Part shown: positions 24,780 through 35,608 of the stretch, in pieces
How the letters are laid out: each line of letters starts with the position of its first letter
Position numbering within the stretch: position 1 is the first letter of the stretch
Translations under genes and position numbers: made by a program
From: Mytilus edulis
Taxonomy: Eukaryota > Mollusca > Bivalvia > Mytilida > Mytilidae
DNA length: 64,000 nt
Direction of reading: 5' to 3'
Assembly (NCBI RefSeq): GCF_963676685.1
Contig: NC_092354.1
Span: 73,483,335-73,547,334 of the forward strand
Notes under the pieces: model-generated
Database searches by the model: none
Told to the model about the DNA's origin: nothing
The model's input: the letters and a program-made list of their open reading frames with translations, nothing else

Positions 24780-26150
24780 TTAAATTATATGTGCGGGGTT
24801 TTTTTTATGATAGTGACCCCTTTTAGGTGACGAAATTGGTAGTTTTTGTACAAAATTGCTTCCGAAAGAGCATAATGTTGGGTAGCTGCCACCAATAAAA
24901 ATACAATAGTCTACCCAATTTTATTTTTTCTTTGAATTATATGATAGTCATTCATTTTTGTCAGTACCATATTTTATATTATATACATCTGGATTTTTTA
25001 CAATTTTGACCCAAAAATTGCTTATTTTTGTGTAAAATTAATAAACTTGAACCCTTTGATTTTCCTGTTACCATAGCAACCATAAATAAACATTTTTTGA
25101 GAAAAGATTTTTTTAGCTTATAATTTTGAGGTTATATAATTAAAATATTTACTTGCAATAACCACTATTCTTTATTCTGATATTATATTTCATGTCGGAA
25201 TATCCTGTTTTTTACCTCAAATAGTGTGTCAGATTCACTAGTTTCTATGGTAACCATTATTTAACTGTCAAAAAAGTTTTTTTTTTCCTCACAAATGATC
25301 GTTATTGCATGTCGTATGATCTTTTAAGGATGTCTGCTGCTCTAATTTAAAATAACAAGGATTTCATGTGGTTGCTTAAAATGAAAACAACTTTGATATT
25401 TAAACAAAATAAAGTAATAAAATCATTAGTCTCGTGTGTAGTTTTCAAAATACGAGACATTTAGAAAATGGCGGGAAAAAGGTTTTCTTCAGACTTTACT
25501 ATTTGTTAACATTGGAATTGTTTTTTACCCTTTAAACCAAGAAAAAATAACAAGGATTTCATGCCGCCGGATCACTAAATCTGAAATGATCTATTGAACA
25601 GATTTATGAAGACAAAAGTGGGGTGTCGTGTAAAAAAAAATTTAATACATTTGGATGGATAAAACCTGAGGAAATCGAAAATATGACAAGAATTCAAAAA
25701 CATGACCAGCAGACATCCTTAAGACTAAGATGTTTATCATGTTGATTGTAACTTCAACTTGTAAGTAAGGTTTGATGATTTTTTTATTTTTTTCACTTTC
25801 TACCTGAATCTCTATGCTTATTGGCACAGCCTCTTAATATTATATTCCTTTTGCACCAATGTATATTTTTCAAAACCATATGTAATTGTTTCAATAAGAA
25901 CAATGTAAACGATAATTTACAGGCCGGAACTGCAAATTTAGGTCGCATTCAATAAAATAATCAAAACTCAAAGAAATAAATCAAACAATAACGTTGTGTT
26001 ATGCTTTTTATTATTGAATGTATTAATAACTACAATAAAACACAAACTTTTATCGTGCATACTCTTGAATAAAATCATCAGTTGATTATTATAAACGAAA
26101 TGTCGTTAGAATACCAAATTATTTAAAAGTTGTATAAAACGTCATAAGAA
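24780..26150. other. No gene or clear repeat recognised
   Basis: AT-rich DNA. No frame has recognisable domains, and no paired splice sites were found that would connect to the minus-strand receptor exons. Confidence 0.45.
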
Positions 26151-26184
26151 TTAACCCGATTCAAACCTATTTTCTACTGGGATT

Positions 26185-26860
26185 CTTTTAGCGACTGTGA
26201 AATCGCATTCATAACAGGAGGGTTTTACTACGTCAACACCCAGTCTCGCTCTTCTTGCTATATATAATGATATGTATGATGAGTGTGAATCAGGAAATAA
26301 GTCATCATGGGTTAATAATGTTAAATGTATGTTACTTAGCCTAGGTTTTGGACATGTGTGGTATGCACAGAATGTTGTATGCGAAGAAGCATTTATTATT
26401 TTATTCAAACAAAGGCTCATTGACCATTTTCTTCAAGAAAGAAATATGTTTTTCGATTCATCATCAAAATGTACTATCTATAAACACCTTGTGGATAATG
26501 TTCAATTGCAGTTTTATTTGACAAAATATTTAAGTCAACAATGTATTAGATTTTTAACTAAGTATAGACTGTGTTCACACAAATTAATATATTGAATATG
26601 GTAGATTCATTAAAAAAGCAAAAAATGAAAGATTATGTATCTTATGTAACCAGGGTGACATCGAGGATGAGTTTCATTTTATTCTAAAATGTCCAAAATA
26701 TGACAATATTAGAAAAATGTATATAAAAAGGTATTATTATACAAATGCATCTGTTTTTTAATTAGTTCAATTATTGTCAACAAAGAATGTTTCGGAATTA
26801 TCTAATTTAGGAAAATATCTGAATTACGCCACAGATATAAAATTTTCATGACAATCTTCT
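26185..26860 (+). mobile_element. 3' remnant of a non-LTR retrotransposon (LINE) reverse-transcriptase gene
   Basis: A plus-strand frame from about 26196 to 26595 resembles the region after the catalytic domain of mollusc LINE ORF2 proteins (NKSSWVNNVK, LLSLGFGHVWYAQN, FKQRLID, YRLCSHKL). About 12 bases before the stop the match moves into another frame, continuing as ERLCILCNQGDIEDEFHF and ILKCPKYDNIRKMY, the cysteine/histidine motif typical of these proteins. A TAA interrupts that second part at about 26760. The catalytic core and 5' end are absent and at least two lesions are visible, so this is a dead fragment. The minus-strand frame overlapping its start is a shadow. Confidence 0.8.
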
Positions 26861-27351
26861 GAATGATTTATACTATGTAGTCTTTCCTCCTATTGTATTT
26901 AAAATGTTCTGTTATGATATACATGTACATATTTATGATATACCTATAAGCTGTATTGCTTTTGGTTTGAAATCAACTAAACTATTTAAACTTGTGGTTC
27001 GTGGAATTTTTTGAGGTTTTTAGTGTTACTTTAATTTGTCTCTACTTTATCAATAAACGAGTTCTGGAAATTGGTGAACTACTGTCGTCTTAAATTACCC
27101 AACTGATATTCGCCCCACATAAAATATTAACTTCAAGATCAAGATGTCCATTGTTTATAACTTTAGTTGTACACATACATTAAGTCAAATCACTCGACTT
27201 AATCAAGATGAGAATAAATGTAACATGCAATTGTAACCGAAAGTTAAAGTGTGTTCATCACTGCTGATAGTCCATACTCTACACGTAGAAACTTAAAAAA
27301 ACCGTCAAACGAAAAGTGCATTAAGTAATAACTAACCACTTATTCATTATC

Positions 27352-27480
27352 ATGGGAGTGCATAAGTTATGTAAGATTGCATTAATGATATTAGCAATTT
27401 TTGTCTCAAGTTCGTTTGTATATTTTACAAAAGTTAACTGGAATAAGATAATTGATTTAAGAAATATTCAAGAACAGACG
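27352..27480 (+). CDS. Unrecognised short frame with a possible signal anchor
   Basis: ATG at 27352 opens MGVHKLCKIALMILAIFV, a basic N-end followed by a hydrophobic stretch as in type II membrane anchors, then a polar segment ending near EQTTV. From about 27480 the frame enters a repeat whose arms (GTTTTAAAAGACCACTT and its complement) are not protein-like, and it stops at 27555. It could be the first exon of an otherwise unseen plus-strand gene or a chance frame; no donor is clear. Confidence 0.2.
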
Positions 27481-27600
27481 ACAGTCAAACCTGTTTTAAA
27501 AGACCACTTACGGAAGAGCAAAACAAGTGGTCTCTTAAGACAGGTGGTATTTTAAAACAGGGATTTAAAATTGGTGGTCTTTTCAAACAGGTTTTTGTTT
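27480..27600. repeat. Small inverted repeat (GTTTTAAAAGACCACTT)
   Basis: AAACCTGTTTTAAAAGACCA is followed by AAGTGGTCTCTTAAGACAGG and by a second complementary block AAAATTGGTGGTCTTTTC-AAACAGG. The pieces can fold on each other, a pattern seen in short mollusc foldback repeats. Confidence 0.55.
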
Positions 27601-28096
27601 AATACATGTTTTACTATATATGTATAATACTTGAACATAAATATAAAATAATATGTAATTTGATTGTACGAGTCACAACGAGACGACAATCACAGAGTAA
27701 AAATGATTCGGATTTGTGCAGTTTCTGGTTTTCGTACAGCCTTCGTCAATACCCATCAGTGTGTTATCAATCATAACATCTTTAATACATGACTAAATTG
27801 GAAACATGTAAGGTAAAAAAACAAGGTCCTGATTATTGACAAAACAATATGCGAAAATCGAACATGACACTGCAACCACAAGTTGCCAATGAATTAAAGA
27901 CTCTTTAATTATGACTTCCACAAATATAAAGTTTCGGTATTCAAAATAATATAAATTTTCATAACATAGGAAAGTGGATCAAAGTGGCGTAACAGTACAA
28001 CGTGAAAACAAACTATAAAAATCAGTTGCAAATTATATGTCTCATCATAAAGGATAAATGGAAAGAAAAAATTAAGAAAAAAGGGACAGAATAGAC

Positions 28097-28228
28097 CTTG
28101 CTTTGTAACAGACTAATACTGTAAGTCGGACTCCACTGTATAAAAGTTCTCATAGAACCAGCCAACTGATATAGCAACATATCTGAACACTTTATATGGA
28201 CCCTGAGCCAACCAGTCATTGATAATGC
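28097..28228 (-). pseudogene. Relic receptor-family exon between genes A and B
   Basis: A 132-nt segment has acceptor TTGTATTAACAG and donor AAGCAAG/GTCTAT and would be a phase 1-1 exon like the other ectodomain exons, but a TAG lies in its frame near the end. The reading IINDWLAQGPYKVFRY parallels VINRFDKGPIYFYR in the frame at 31605-31919 (shared IN, GP and FR/YR spacing). I read it as a leftover exon of a fourth family member, sited between the two better copies on the same strand. No other complete exon was found close to it. Confidence 0.45.
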
Positions 28229-28229
28229 C

Positions 28230-30091
28230 TGTTAATACAAAGTGTTAAGCAATGAACTTGTAAATGCAAAGTCTTTTGTTAACATGTAGTGGATTCATAG
28301 AAGAAAAGCAGCAAAAACGTTATCTTTTCGTATTAGCATAAATGAGAAATGAAAGGTGTATGCTTTAAATATAATAAATTGTGTTTGCAGTATTAAACAA
28401 ACCCACACAAATGAAACATTCATTTATCGCTAAGTATTTTTAGACTTTCAACTCGCATACTTTCGAGATAGCATTTAATCCAATTGAACCCTTTATCTTT
28501 TGGAAAGGATATGTTTTATCATTTTATAAATTAATTGATAAATCAACTTATTAAAATTATAAAAACAAAACACCCGGAAAAATTATGATTGAAATTGTTT
28601 ATTGTCACTTCCTTTTAAAATATATTACATTCGAATTCAGGAAGATCAAATAAATTGACAATAAGTCAATTAAACTATTTATCATATTATAAATATAGGC
28701 CATTGAAAAATATTTTTCGAGAATATTGAATTTCCACTTTTCTGGCAATAACACGTATCAGACTTAGTGAACAGTGTAAGATCTGTCTCTTCTATAAGAA
28801 CAGTTGTACTTGATTAATGTCTGTTCTTTGATTTGTTAACAAATGATAGTAAACACATGACAATCCTTGATTTCTGTCAAACCTTCCATGATCACACGTT
28901 CACCATCGGAATGACATCACAAACGTTAATTAGTATGGTACGCCTTGTATTCCCGTTTGCATCAATTTAGTTGTTTCAAATAGTCATATGTGTCATCTTT
29001 GTTATATATTTTTTTACACAGATTATGTGGTTTGTAATGTAATGTGTTTAAATTTGATTATTGTTTTATTCTGACTTCTTCTATTTATATCTGATTCCAA
29101 ATATATGAAGAACAAACATATTCGTCTGCAGAACTGATAGTTACGTAACAAAACTGAGAAACCAAATCAGTTCAGAACAAGTGGTCAAGATAATATTTCT
29201 TCATAAGTATCAATTCGTGTCACGCATTCTTTTGTTAAGATGTGGTTTCTTTACGATGATCCAAGACTGCAAAGAGTATTTGAGTACATACGCTGTTTTC
29301 CACCAAAAACATGATGTTTTTCTTTCCGGTTTTAGTTTTGTAACCAAGATTTGTTTTCTTGTTATCGATTTATGACTTTTGAATAGCGGTATAATACTGT
29401 AGCCCTTTATTTACGTCCATTTGACAAAAAAAAAGTATGAGATAAAATATGTAAAATGTAAAAAAAATAAAAAGGCTTGTATTTTTGTAGATATGTAACC
29501 GTACGAGTTCTCGAGTATCAGTTAGTAACACTATTCTTTCATGTCTTTTACGGAGTTGACATTCCTAATATATTGAATTTGTATGATAAATGTACAAAGC
29601 CCTTTAAAGAAGTTGAAAACAATTTTTGAGATTGTAGTAGAATATAGTCGATTTAAGATAGGAATTTTACAATAAATATGTCAAATATCACAAACAAATC
29701 TTCACTGTCCGATGAAAAAGATATATTTAGAAAAACAAAATAGCTAAATATCCATGTGATCCTATAATGATAATGCAATATAGACGGAAGTTTTATATCA
29801 TATCTGACATATAACATATAAACGAGATAATATAAATATTTCATAACAAACGTTTTTGACGAATTACAAGGCATATAATCTGATAATGATGTATACATTC
29901 ACCTTTCAGATCCTCTATGTCCTTGTCTTTTTTACGATTTGAGCACAACATTATCATAAGAGGATATTTTATTATACAAAAGCACCATCCGCATAACAAA
30001 ATGGTTTCTCGGTTCATTAATGCTTAAATTATTTTTGAATACAAATGGCAATCAGTAAAAATAGTTTTTTCTGAAAACTTTCCTATACAGT
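28230..30091. other. No gene recognised upstream of the gene B tail exon
   Basis: AT-rich DNA to the left of receptor B. A minus-strand frame of 81 codons (29653-29898) is hydrophobic but has no recognisable motif or supported splice sites. The 3' untranslated region of gene B should occupy the right-hand end of this stretch. Confidence 0.45.
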
Positions 30092-30620
30092 TTAGTTATA
30101 TACAGCCTCAGATCCATCTATGTGATGACCACGATAATGATTTCTAGACACATCATAATCATCGTCTGACATTTGACCTCGTGACATGGAGTTATCGTTC
30201 TCCGGCATGCTTGGAACTCTGTCATGTATTGTATGATTGTACGTATTCTCATCGGAATCGATAAAAGTGTCTTGCAAATGAGAATACGTATTTAAGTCAA
30301 TCCCCTCTGAATTCTGTTTGACATTTATTCCTTGCTTCACGTTGTCATAGGTGTCATCTTTTAAGTCATATGTGTCATCTTTTAAGGAACCGTGTCCACT
30401 TGCATAGTCATACGTCATGGTATCTGTATTAATATAATTATGTGTTGGTGTTACAATATCCGGATCATTTTCTACTTCAAAATAATGATGATATAATGAA
30501 CTGTCCTTGTTTTTATTTGGATTGCCATCTGTTCCTACATCCATGTCAGATTCATAAGCTAGGTTTGACCGTGTGACAAACTGTTTTTGTGGGCTTTTGG
30601 TGTGATCATTGTTTCTTCGT
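30092..30620 (-). CDS. Receptor B, cytoplasmic tail exon
   Basis: Acceptor TCAATTTTACAG, phase 2 in, TAA at 30092. Joined to the membrane exon it reads LLFRRRNNDH, so a basic stop-transfer run follows the helix. The 176-residue tail has 13 tyrosines, including NLAYES (aligned with NPTY in genes A and C), LYHHYF, NYINT (pYxN type), MTYDYA, a duplicated LKDDTYD, TYSHLQ, NTYNHT, DDYDV and the C-terminal AVYN. The LKDDTYD copies are a perfect-length 21-base tandem duplication (about 30338-30385). TYSHL followed by an acidic spacer and TYNHT parallels gene A. A start at 30661 upstream of the acceptor is possible in frame terms but would not fit the phase of the membrane exon. Confidence 0.8.
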
Positions 30621-31239
30621 CTGTAAAATTGAACGTCAGTCGATGGTGAATCATTTCTCACTGAGACAATTTGATAGCAACAACATGTACTTTTTTAATT
30701 GATAAAAACATACAAAACTAAAAAACACACAGTAAACAACCGATTAAACGAACGCTGAAATTTCAATCGGATTTTTATGGCATTTTCTAGGCAATAGGTT
30801 CTAATAGACCTACTGCTACATATTGAATAGAAAATGCACAAATATTTTAACTTAGAAGTATGACATGTATGCAAAAATTTGTGAAATATCTTTATAAAGG
30901 TATATGTTTGTTTTCCTTAAACCTTTCGTGTTTGAAAATATTAACTGATAAGGGATAGCTGAGTCTAGTTTTGTCAGTGAAATTAAATGCCTTGATATGT
31001 AAACGGAATGAAAAGTAAAAAAGAATGATCGTCGCGTTTAAAGTTATAATTATTCAATGTTTTTTCATACCTCACTCAAACTTAAATAAGCTCGACATTG
31101 AGTATGAAAATCATTATCCTCCATTTTTTGTGAATGATTACATATCTTTCATACAATTCTTAAACATAATAATGTTGAAAAAATATATTCTCAAAACAAA
31201 TAACGGCAATTAAACGTTTTCAGATATTCTCTACGAATA

Positions 31240-31345
31240 TAAGTATTATATTAAAAGTATATATATATATCATGAAAAACAGATTATTGAGCTGTGTTGA
31301 AATTGTAAAGCGCTAATTTAACCCGTTGCGTTTTAATGCACAATT
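31240..31345. repeat. Segment duplicated at 33405-34140
   Basis: AAGTATTATATTAAAAGTAT, a TATATATC tract, ATGAAAAACAGATTATTGAG and CGTTGCGTTTTAATG match AAGTATTATACTAAAAGTAT at 33405 and ATGAAAACAGATGATTGAGT plus GTTGCGTTTTAATG at 34055-34125. The second copy is split by the compound SINE insertion. Confidence 0.6.
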
Positions 31346-31466
31346 TTCTCAAGAAATTGTAAACAAGTTGATAATTGTTATTTTTCCAAGGTTAGGGGAG
31401 TTGGATCTATATCATGTAAATCTGTTTATATGTTTATAAAGGTAATGCATTATAATACAACTGTAC

Positions 31467-31539
31467 CTGAACAACAGAACTCCAACAGAAAGACATATTA
31501 TCATGATCCCTGCTACAACTCCTCCTGCAACGGCGCCAG
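31467..31539 (-). CDS. Receptor B, transmembrane exon
   Basis: A 73-nt exon, acceptor CATATTTGACAG, donor TTCAG/GTACAG, phase 1 in and phase 2 out. It encodes GAVAGGVVAGIMII followed by CLSVGVLLF, one membrane helix with glycine-rich start. Gene C's membrane exon is the same length and reads SAVAGVIVVGVLII and CGVLLF, so these two paralogues are closest to each other. Confidence 0.82.
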
Positions 31540-31604
31540 CTGTCAAATATGCAATTGTATATCTATTTTGTTATTATTTTAATCATATGTATATTTTATA
31601 TTAT

Positions 31605-31919
31605 TTATGATATTCTTTGAGTTACAGAAAGAAAAAAAAATATAATGTAGCCTTTTGATCCTTTTGTATGCATTTGGACATCTGGTGCAGATGACGTTTC
31701 GTCTGTTTTAACCAATGTAAAAATCACGGAATTACGACATGATGCCAAATTAACAGGATAGGTCCATTGAGGTTGATATGAACCAATTGTTAAACATGTC
31801 TCTGATGTTTCCATTTTCGTGGTATTTTTAGGTAGCTGCAATATGCTAATGTTCAAATACTCATCTATGTCTCGATAGAAATATATTGGGCCTTTGTCAA
31901 ATCTGTTTATCACGATCAT
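31605..31919 (-). CDS. Unassigned ectodomain-like frame inside gene B
   Basis: An open frame of about 100 codons with VINRFDKGPIYFYR, ETCLTIGSYQ, TYPVNLASCRN and SVIFTLVK, compositionally like an extracellular domain (two cysteines, one NTT glycosylation site). Its start resembles the relic exon at 28097-28228. A phase-1 donor and a good acceptor could not be fixed. It may be an optional exon of gene B, or a relic. Only 66 bases separate its stop from the membrane exon. Confidence 0.35.
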   Translation of the reverse strand: MIVINRFDKGPIYFYRDIDEYLNISILQLPKNTTKMETSETCLTIGSYQPQWTYPVNLASCRNSVIFTLVKTDETSSAPDVQMHTKGSKGYIIFFFLSVTQRIS

Positions 31920-32119
31920 GTGTTGTTCGTTTATACTTCAATTATGATTGTGTTATTTATCAAACAATTGAATGTTGATAGTTGATGTGCTCTGTTATAC
32001 TTTACGATGTGTTGGGCACTCCTGTTATCCTTATTATGAATGTTAACGATGATAAAAATTGAATATGCAATTGGGATAATAATTTGTATTAAATAAAACT
32101 TAAAGACTCATTATTTTAC

Positions 32120-32158
32120 CTGGAAATGTTTCCTTTGCTTGATCTTTTAAGGTATTTC
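32120..32158 (-). CDS. Receptor B, stalk mini-exon
   Basis: A 39-nt phase 1-1 exon, acceptor GTTCCTATAG, donor TTCCAG/GTAAAA, encoding NTLKDQAKETFP. Its length, phase and place match the duplicated stalk exons of gene A. It joins the lectin-like exon (CEG) to the membrane exon (AGAVAG) in frame. Confidence 0.65.
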
Positions 32159-32459
32159 CTATAGGAACTGTATGAAATGATAATATATTATATAAGCATA
32201 TTGAACAAATGCAATAGAGCTGTAATAACTATTGTTATACAAGATATCATATGCCAATAACAAAACTGATTTCAGAAAACCGATTGTAAAAGATTTTTGG
32301 CAAACACTTTGTTTTGTTTAGGTTTTTTCTGACATAGTATGAAATATGAATAACAATTTGATTTGTTTTCATATTTTATTGCAGGGGCAAACAATAAGCT
32401 GTGACATACATGTACGTTTTTCTCTGATTTGGGTTAGAGATGGAAACTTGATTTGAACG

Positions 32460-32560
32460 CGTTCCTGGTATCTATGATGAGTTTATTTACTACCACTGGG
32501 TCGATGCCACTGCTGGTGGAGATTTATTTCCCCGAGGGTATCACCAGCCCAGTAGTCAAC
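32460..32560 (+). repeat. Interspersed repeat fragment
   Basis: CCTGGTATCTATGATGAGTT is followed by TTTATTTACTACCACTGGGT, ATGCCACTGCTGGTGG and a CCGAGGGTATCACCAGC block, which can pair internally (CCACTGCTGGTGG). The first block recurs at 32938 and 38336. Confidence 0.55.
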
Positions 32561-32734
32561 ACTTTTGTGCTGACTTGAATTATCATTGATATCGTTATAT
32601 TTATAAATTAACTGTTCACAAAACTTTGAATTTTTTAAATTCTAAGGCTCTTCTAACTCAGGCATAGATTACATTAGCTGTATTTGGCAAAACTTTAAGG
32701 AATTTTGGTCCTACATGCTCTTCAACTTCGTACT

Positions 32735-32985
32735 TTATTTAGCCTTTGATACTGGATAAATAAACTCATCATAGATACCAGGACTAAATTTTGTATATAC
32801 GCCAGACGCGCGTTTCGTCTACAAAAGACTCCTCATTGACGCTTGAATCCAAAAAGGTTAAAAAGGCCAAATAAAGTACGCGTCACTGATGAGTCTTTTG
32901 TAGAGGAAACACGCGTCTGGCGTATATACAAAATTTAGTCCTGGTATCTATGATGAGTTTATTTATCCAGTATCAAAGCACATAT
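32735..32985. repeat. Inverted pair of family 3 repeats (foldback)
   Basis: The left arm (about 32735-32830) runs TTTGATACTGGATAAATAAA, CATCATAGATACCAGGACT, GTATATACGCCAGACGCGCG and ACAAAAGACTC. The right arm (about 32890-32985) is its reverse complement over roughly 90 bases with few mismatches. The gap between is about 60 bases. It lies in the gene B intron between the second lectin-like exon and the stalk exon. Confidence 0.85.
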
Positions 32986-33420
32986 GCAGTTTTATAAATA
33001 GTAAGCTAATAATAGATCAATAAGAAAATCGGGTATGGTTGCAGGTCGCAACAATCCTCAACTCGATAGATACGAAATGGTATAAGCGATAACAGCACTG
33101 ACTTTACATAAAGTTCTACAGTCTTTTTATCCATATTACAGGCCTTAATCTATTTTCAACTTGTTAATGTTACAGTCACTCCGCTAAGTGTTACAACATT
33201 AAAGCACTTTTGGTTGTTGTTGTTTTTGCGTGCATTGAACCTGAATAAGAAAATTAACACAATTTCTTTGTAATGCTTTAAAAAGATTAGAAAATAAATT
33301 TAAAGACAATTAACTTAAATAAATATGAATTGAACATGATTAAAGAGTCCAATAAAATAATTATAAATATTTTTGTATTCAAACCATTTATCTCACCTTA
33401 TAAGTATTATACTAAAAGTA

Positions 33421-34055
33421 TAAATGCTATATATATATTTATATATATACAACGCGTCTAAACATCAACCCAACAATATTAGATCTGTAAATTTGCTTTA
33501 GCAAACTTTTTTGTTCTTCCCTCGCCAGGATTCGAACCCATGCTACTGAAATATCGTGACACCAAATCGCCTGCATTGTAGCCGTCCCGCTAGACCACAC
33601 GACCACCTGGGCTTCATAAAAATGAAGCTTTCGGTGGCCTGGTGTTACCTTTCCACGTCAGTTTTAATCTAGCGTCGTACTACAGTACATGATATATAAG
33701 GCATGGAGATGTTATATTTACAGATCAGCTAAATTATCTATAGTAAAGGATCTAACAAATAAATGTAAGATACAGTCAAAGAAAATAATTGTATTTATAA
33801 GTACGTCTGAGTCAGTGACAACTCTACAACAGATTTATCCATCGGATCACCAGCAGCGAATCCCGGCGAGGGAAGAACAAAAAGATTTGTGAAAGCAAAT
33901 TTACAGATCTAACATTGTTGGGTTGATGTTTAGACGAGTTGTAGATACATAATGTACATAGCCATGTATCACCATCACTGCTGGTGATCCGATGGATAAA
34001 TTTGATGTAGAGTTGTCACTGACTCAGACATATTGATATATATATATATATATAC
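33421..34055. mobile_element. Compound tRNA-derived SINE insertion with two nested inverted repeats
   Basis: On the minus strand, from about 33612 down to 33456, GTGGTCTAGCGGGACGG (A-box like), GGGTTCGAATCCTGGCGAGG (B-box) and a body ending GTTGATGTTTAGACGCGTTG are the parts of a tRNA-derived SINE, followed by a TATATA tail. From 33857 a headless body of the same SINE runs in the opposite direction. A second inverted pair (about 33810-33860 and 33971-34030, CTGAGTCAGTGACAACTCTA) closes the right side. It splits the segment duplicated at 31240-31345. This is a mobile element, not a tRNA gene: the anticodon arm cannot be formed convincingly. Matches bivalve V-SINE-like elements I recall. Confidence 0.75.
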
Positions 34056-34261
34056 AAATATCATGAAAACAGATGATTGAGTTGTGTAGAAATTATAAAC
34101 CGATAATTTCACCTGTTGCGTTTTAATGTATAACCTTTTTTTGTACAATTGCCACGATTAAAGTGAACTGTTTTACTACTATTTCCTAATTCATTTAATC
34201 CCCTTCTAAAGTGTATAACTTACTTAAAATATGAACAGTAGTATTCGATGGTATTAAAATT

Positions 34262-34375
34262 GTAAATGTGAGTATGTTGTCTTTGAATTGATTAAATACA
34301 GTTTCTTAGTTTTAACAGATAGTGTTGTGGTTTGGGCCGTACTCCTTCTTTTTGTTGTCGTCAATACTATAGTAA
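34262..34375 (-). pseudogene. Possible tail-like relic ending TTYSHLQF
   Basis: After an acceptor-like TATAG, a minus-strand frame reads TTTKRRSTAQTTT and ends KTTYSHLQF before TAA. TYSHLQ is the tail motif of gene B. The phase does not fit the family's membrane exons, and it sits upstream of gene B's membrane exon, so it would be a relic of another copy or a coincidence. Confidence 0.25.
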
Positions 34376-35383
34376 ATAAATGCATAAAATTATAGAACAT
34401 AACTTATAAGAAGTATATGTATTAGTAAATTCAATGTGCACAAAATGAAATGTTTCTATCCTTTGATTTATGTGCAATTTTTATTGGTTTATGTTTCAAT
34501 TTTTTTTTAAAGTGACGTCCGCTTATCTTCGCTAATGGATTAATGAATGATATTCACTGAAATATTTATGTTGGTTTTTTTTCAAATAAGAGTATGGAGG
34601 GACCAAAGATAGATAAACTTATATAACCCCTGGGAGAACAAACAGTTATAAAACCCTGTTAAAGACTAGGATAATTTTGCTAAAGGAACACAATAACATT
34701 TGTTTTTAAGTAATACAAAAAGGAGTATTAACAGTCACTTCTAATATTTTTTAATAAATATATAATTATCAAATTGGAAGCTTTACATTGTAAATTTTAC
34801 AAAACATGAATTGTTTTCTTCTAACTAATATTAATCGAAATAGTAGATATATAGTAAATGCGATACGATATTTTTTAAATTATCAATTAATGTAGTTGGC
34901 TTCTCAGTTTCAAAATAAATTAACTTTTTCAAAACACTAGCTTATATTGATGTACATTCTATCTACATTTTGAACATTTCATGCCAGAAAAACTGATGAT
35001 TTGCGTTTGCTTTTGTTGCAAATTAGTGTATACGTTGTTCCGTTGTTTTCCTCTTTAAGCTCACGTGTTTTCCTTCGTTTTTGTTTGTGACACGGATTTG
35101 TTTTCTCTCAATTGATTTATGACCTTTGACTACCCTCTTCGTATAATAAGTGATGCCTGCCATCATTCTCAAAAATATCGACAACTGAACTTAATGTTTG
35201 AAAATTATATCGTAATGAACTTTTGTTGTGTAGTTGTTCCAACTGAAAGATATTTTTTCCAATATCCAAACATATTGATATTTACATTGTGTAACGACAA
35301 ATTAAGAAAGAGGAGGTCAACTAACGACTATCAAGAAAAGGATATCGCTCCACAACATATTAATCACAAGATGTTTTACAAAC

Positions 35384-35608
35384 CTTCACAGCTAAAATAT
35401 ATACTCATTATTTTAAATCTGCTATTGTTAACTGTACAGGTTTGTTTCGAATTACACATTGTAGGTATGCTATGATAACGTTGGTGATGAGTATCGTTGT
35501 AAGCTGGACATGCAGTCTTCCAGTTCATCCACACATCTTCTATCTTGATTCTAGTGTTTTGTTGACAAGTAATGTTTACTGACGAGCCATGTTTAGCTGA
35601 TTGACAAC
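35384..35608 (-). CDS. Receptor B, second SUEL-lectin-like domain exon
   Basis: A 225-nt phase 1-1 exon: acceptor CTGTATATGTAG, donor TGTGAAG/GTTTGT. It encodes 75 residues with six cysteines in the order CQSAK, VNITCQQ, WKTACPAY, PTMCNSKQTC and YFSCEG. The C-x6-TC-type middle and the final aromatic-F-x-C-E-G are typical of SUEL/rhamnose-binding lectin domains (about 80 residues usually). The usual YGR sugar-contact triplet is not seen, so lectin activity is uncertain. The plus-strand frame across it (35119-35475) is a shadow. Confidence 0.72.

Noticed and set aside
33520-33615. tRNA gene on the minus strand
   Set aside because: A- and B-box words are present, but the sequence continues into a SINE body and no proper anticodon arm or acceptor stem forms.
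35119-35475. 118-codon plus-strand frame
   Set aside because: Overlaps antisense to a well-supported lectin-like exon of gene B and has no domain of its own.
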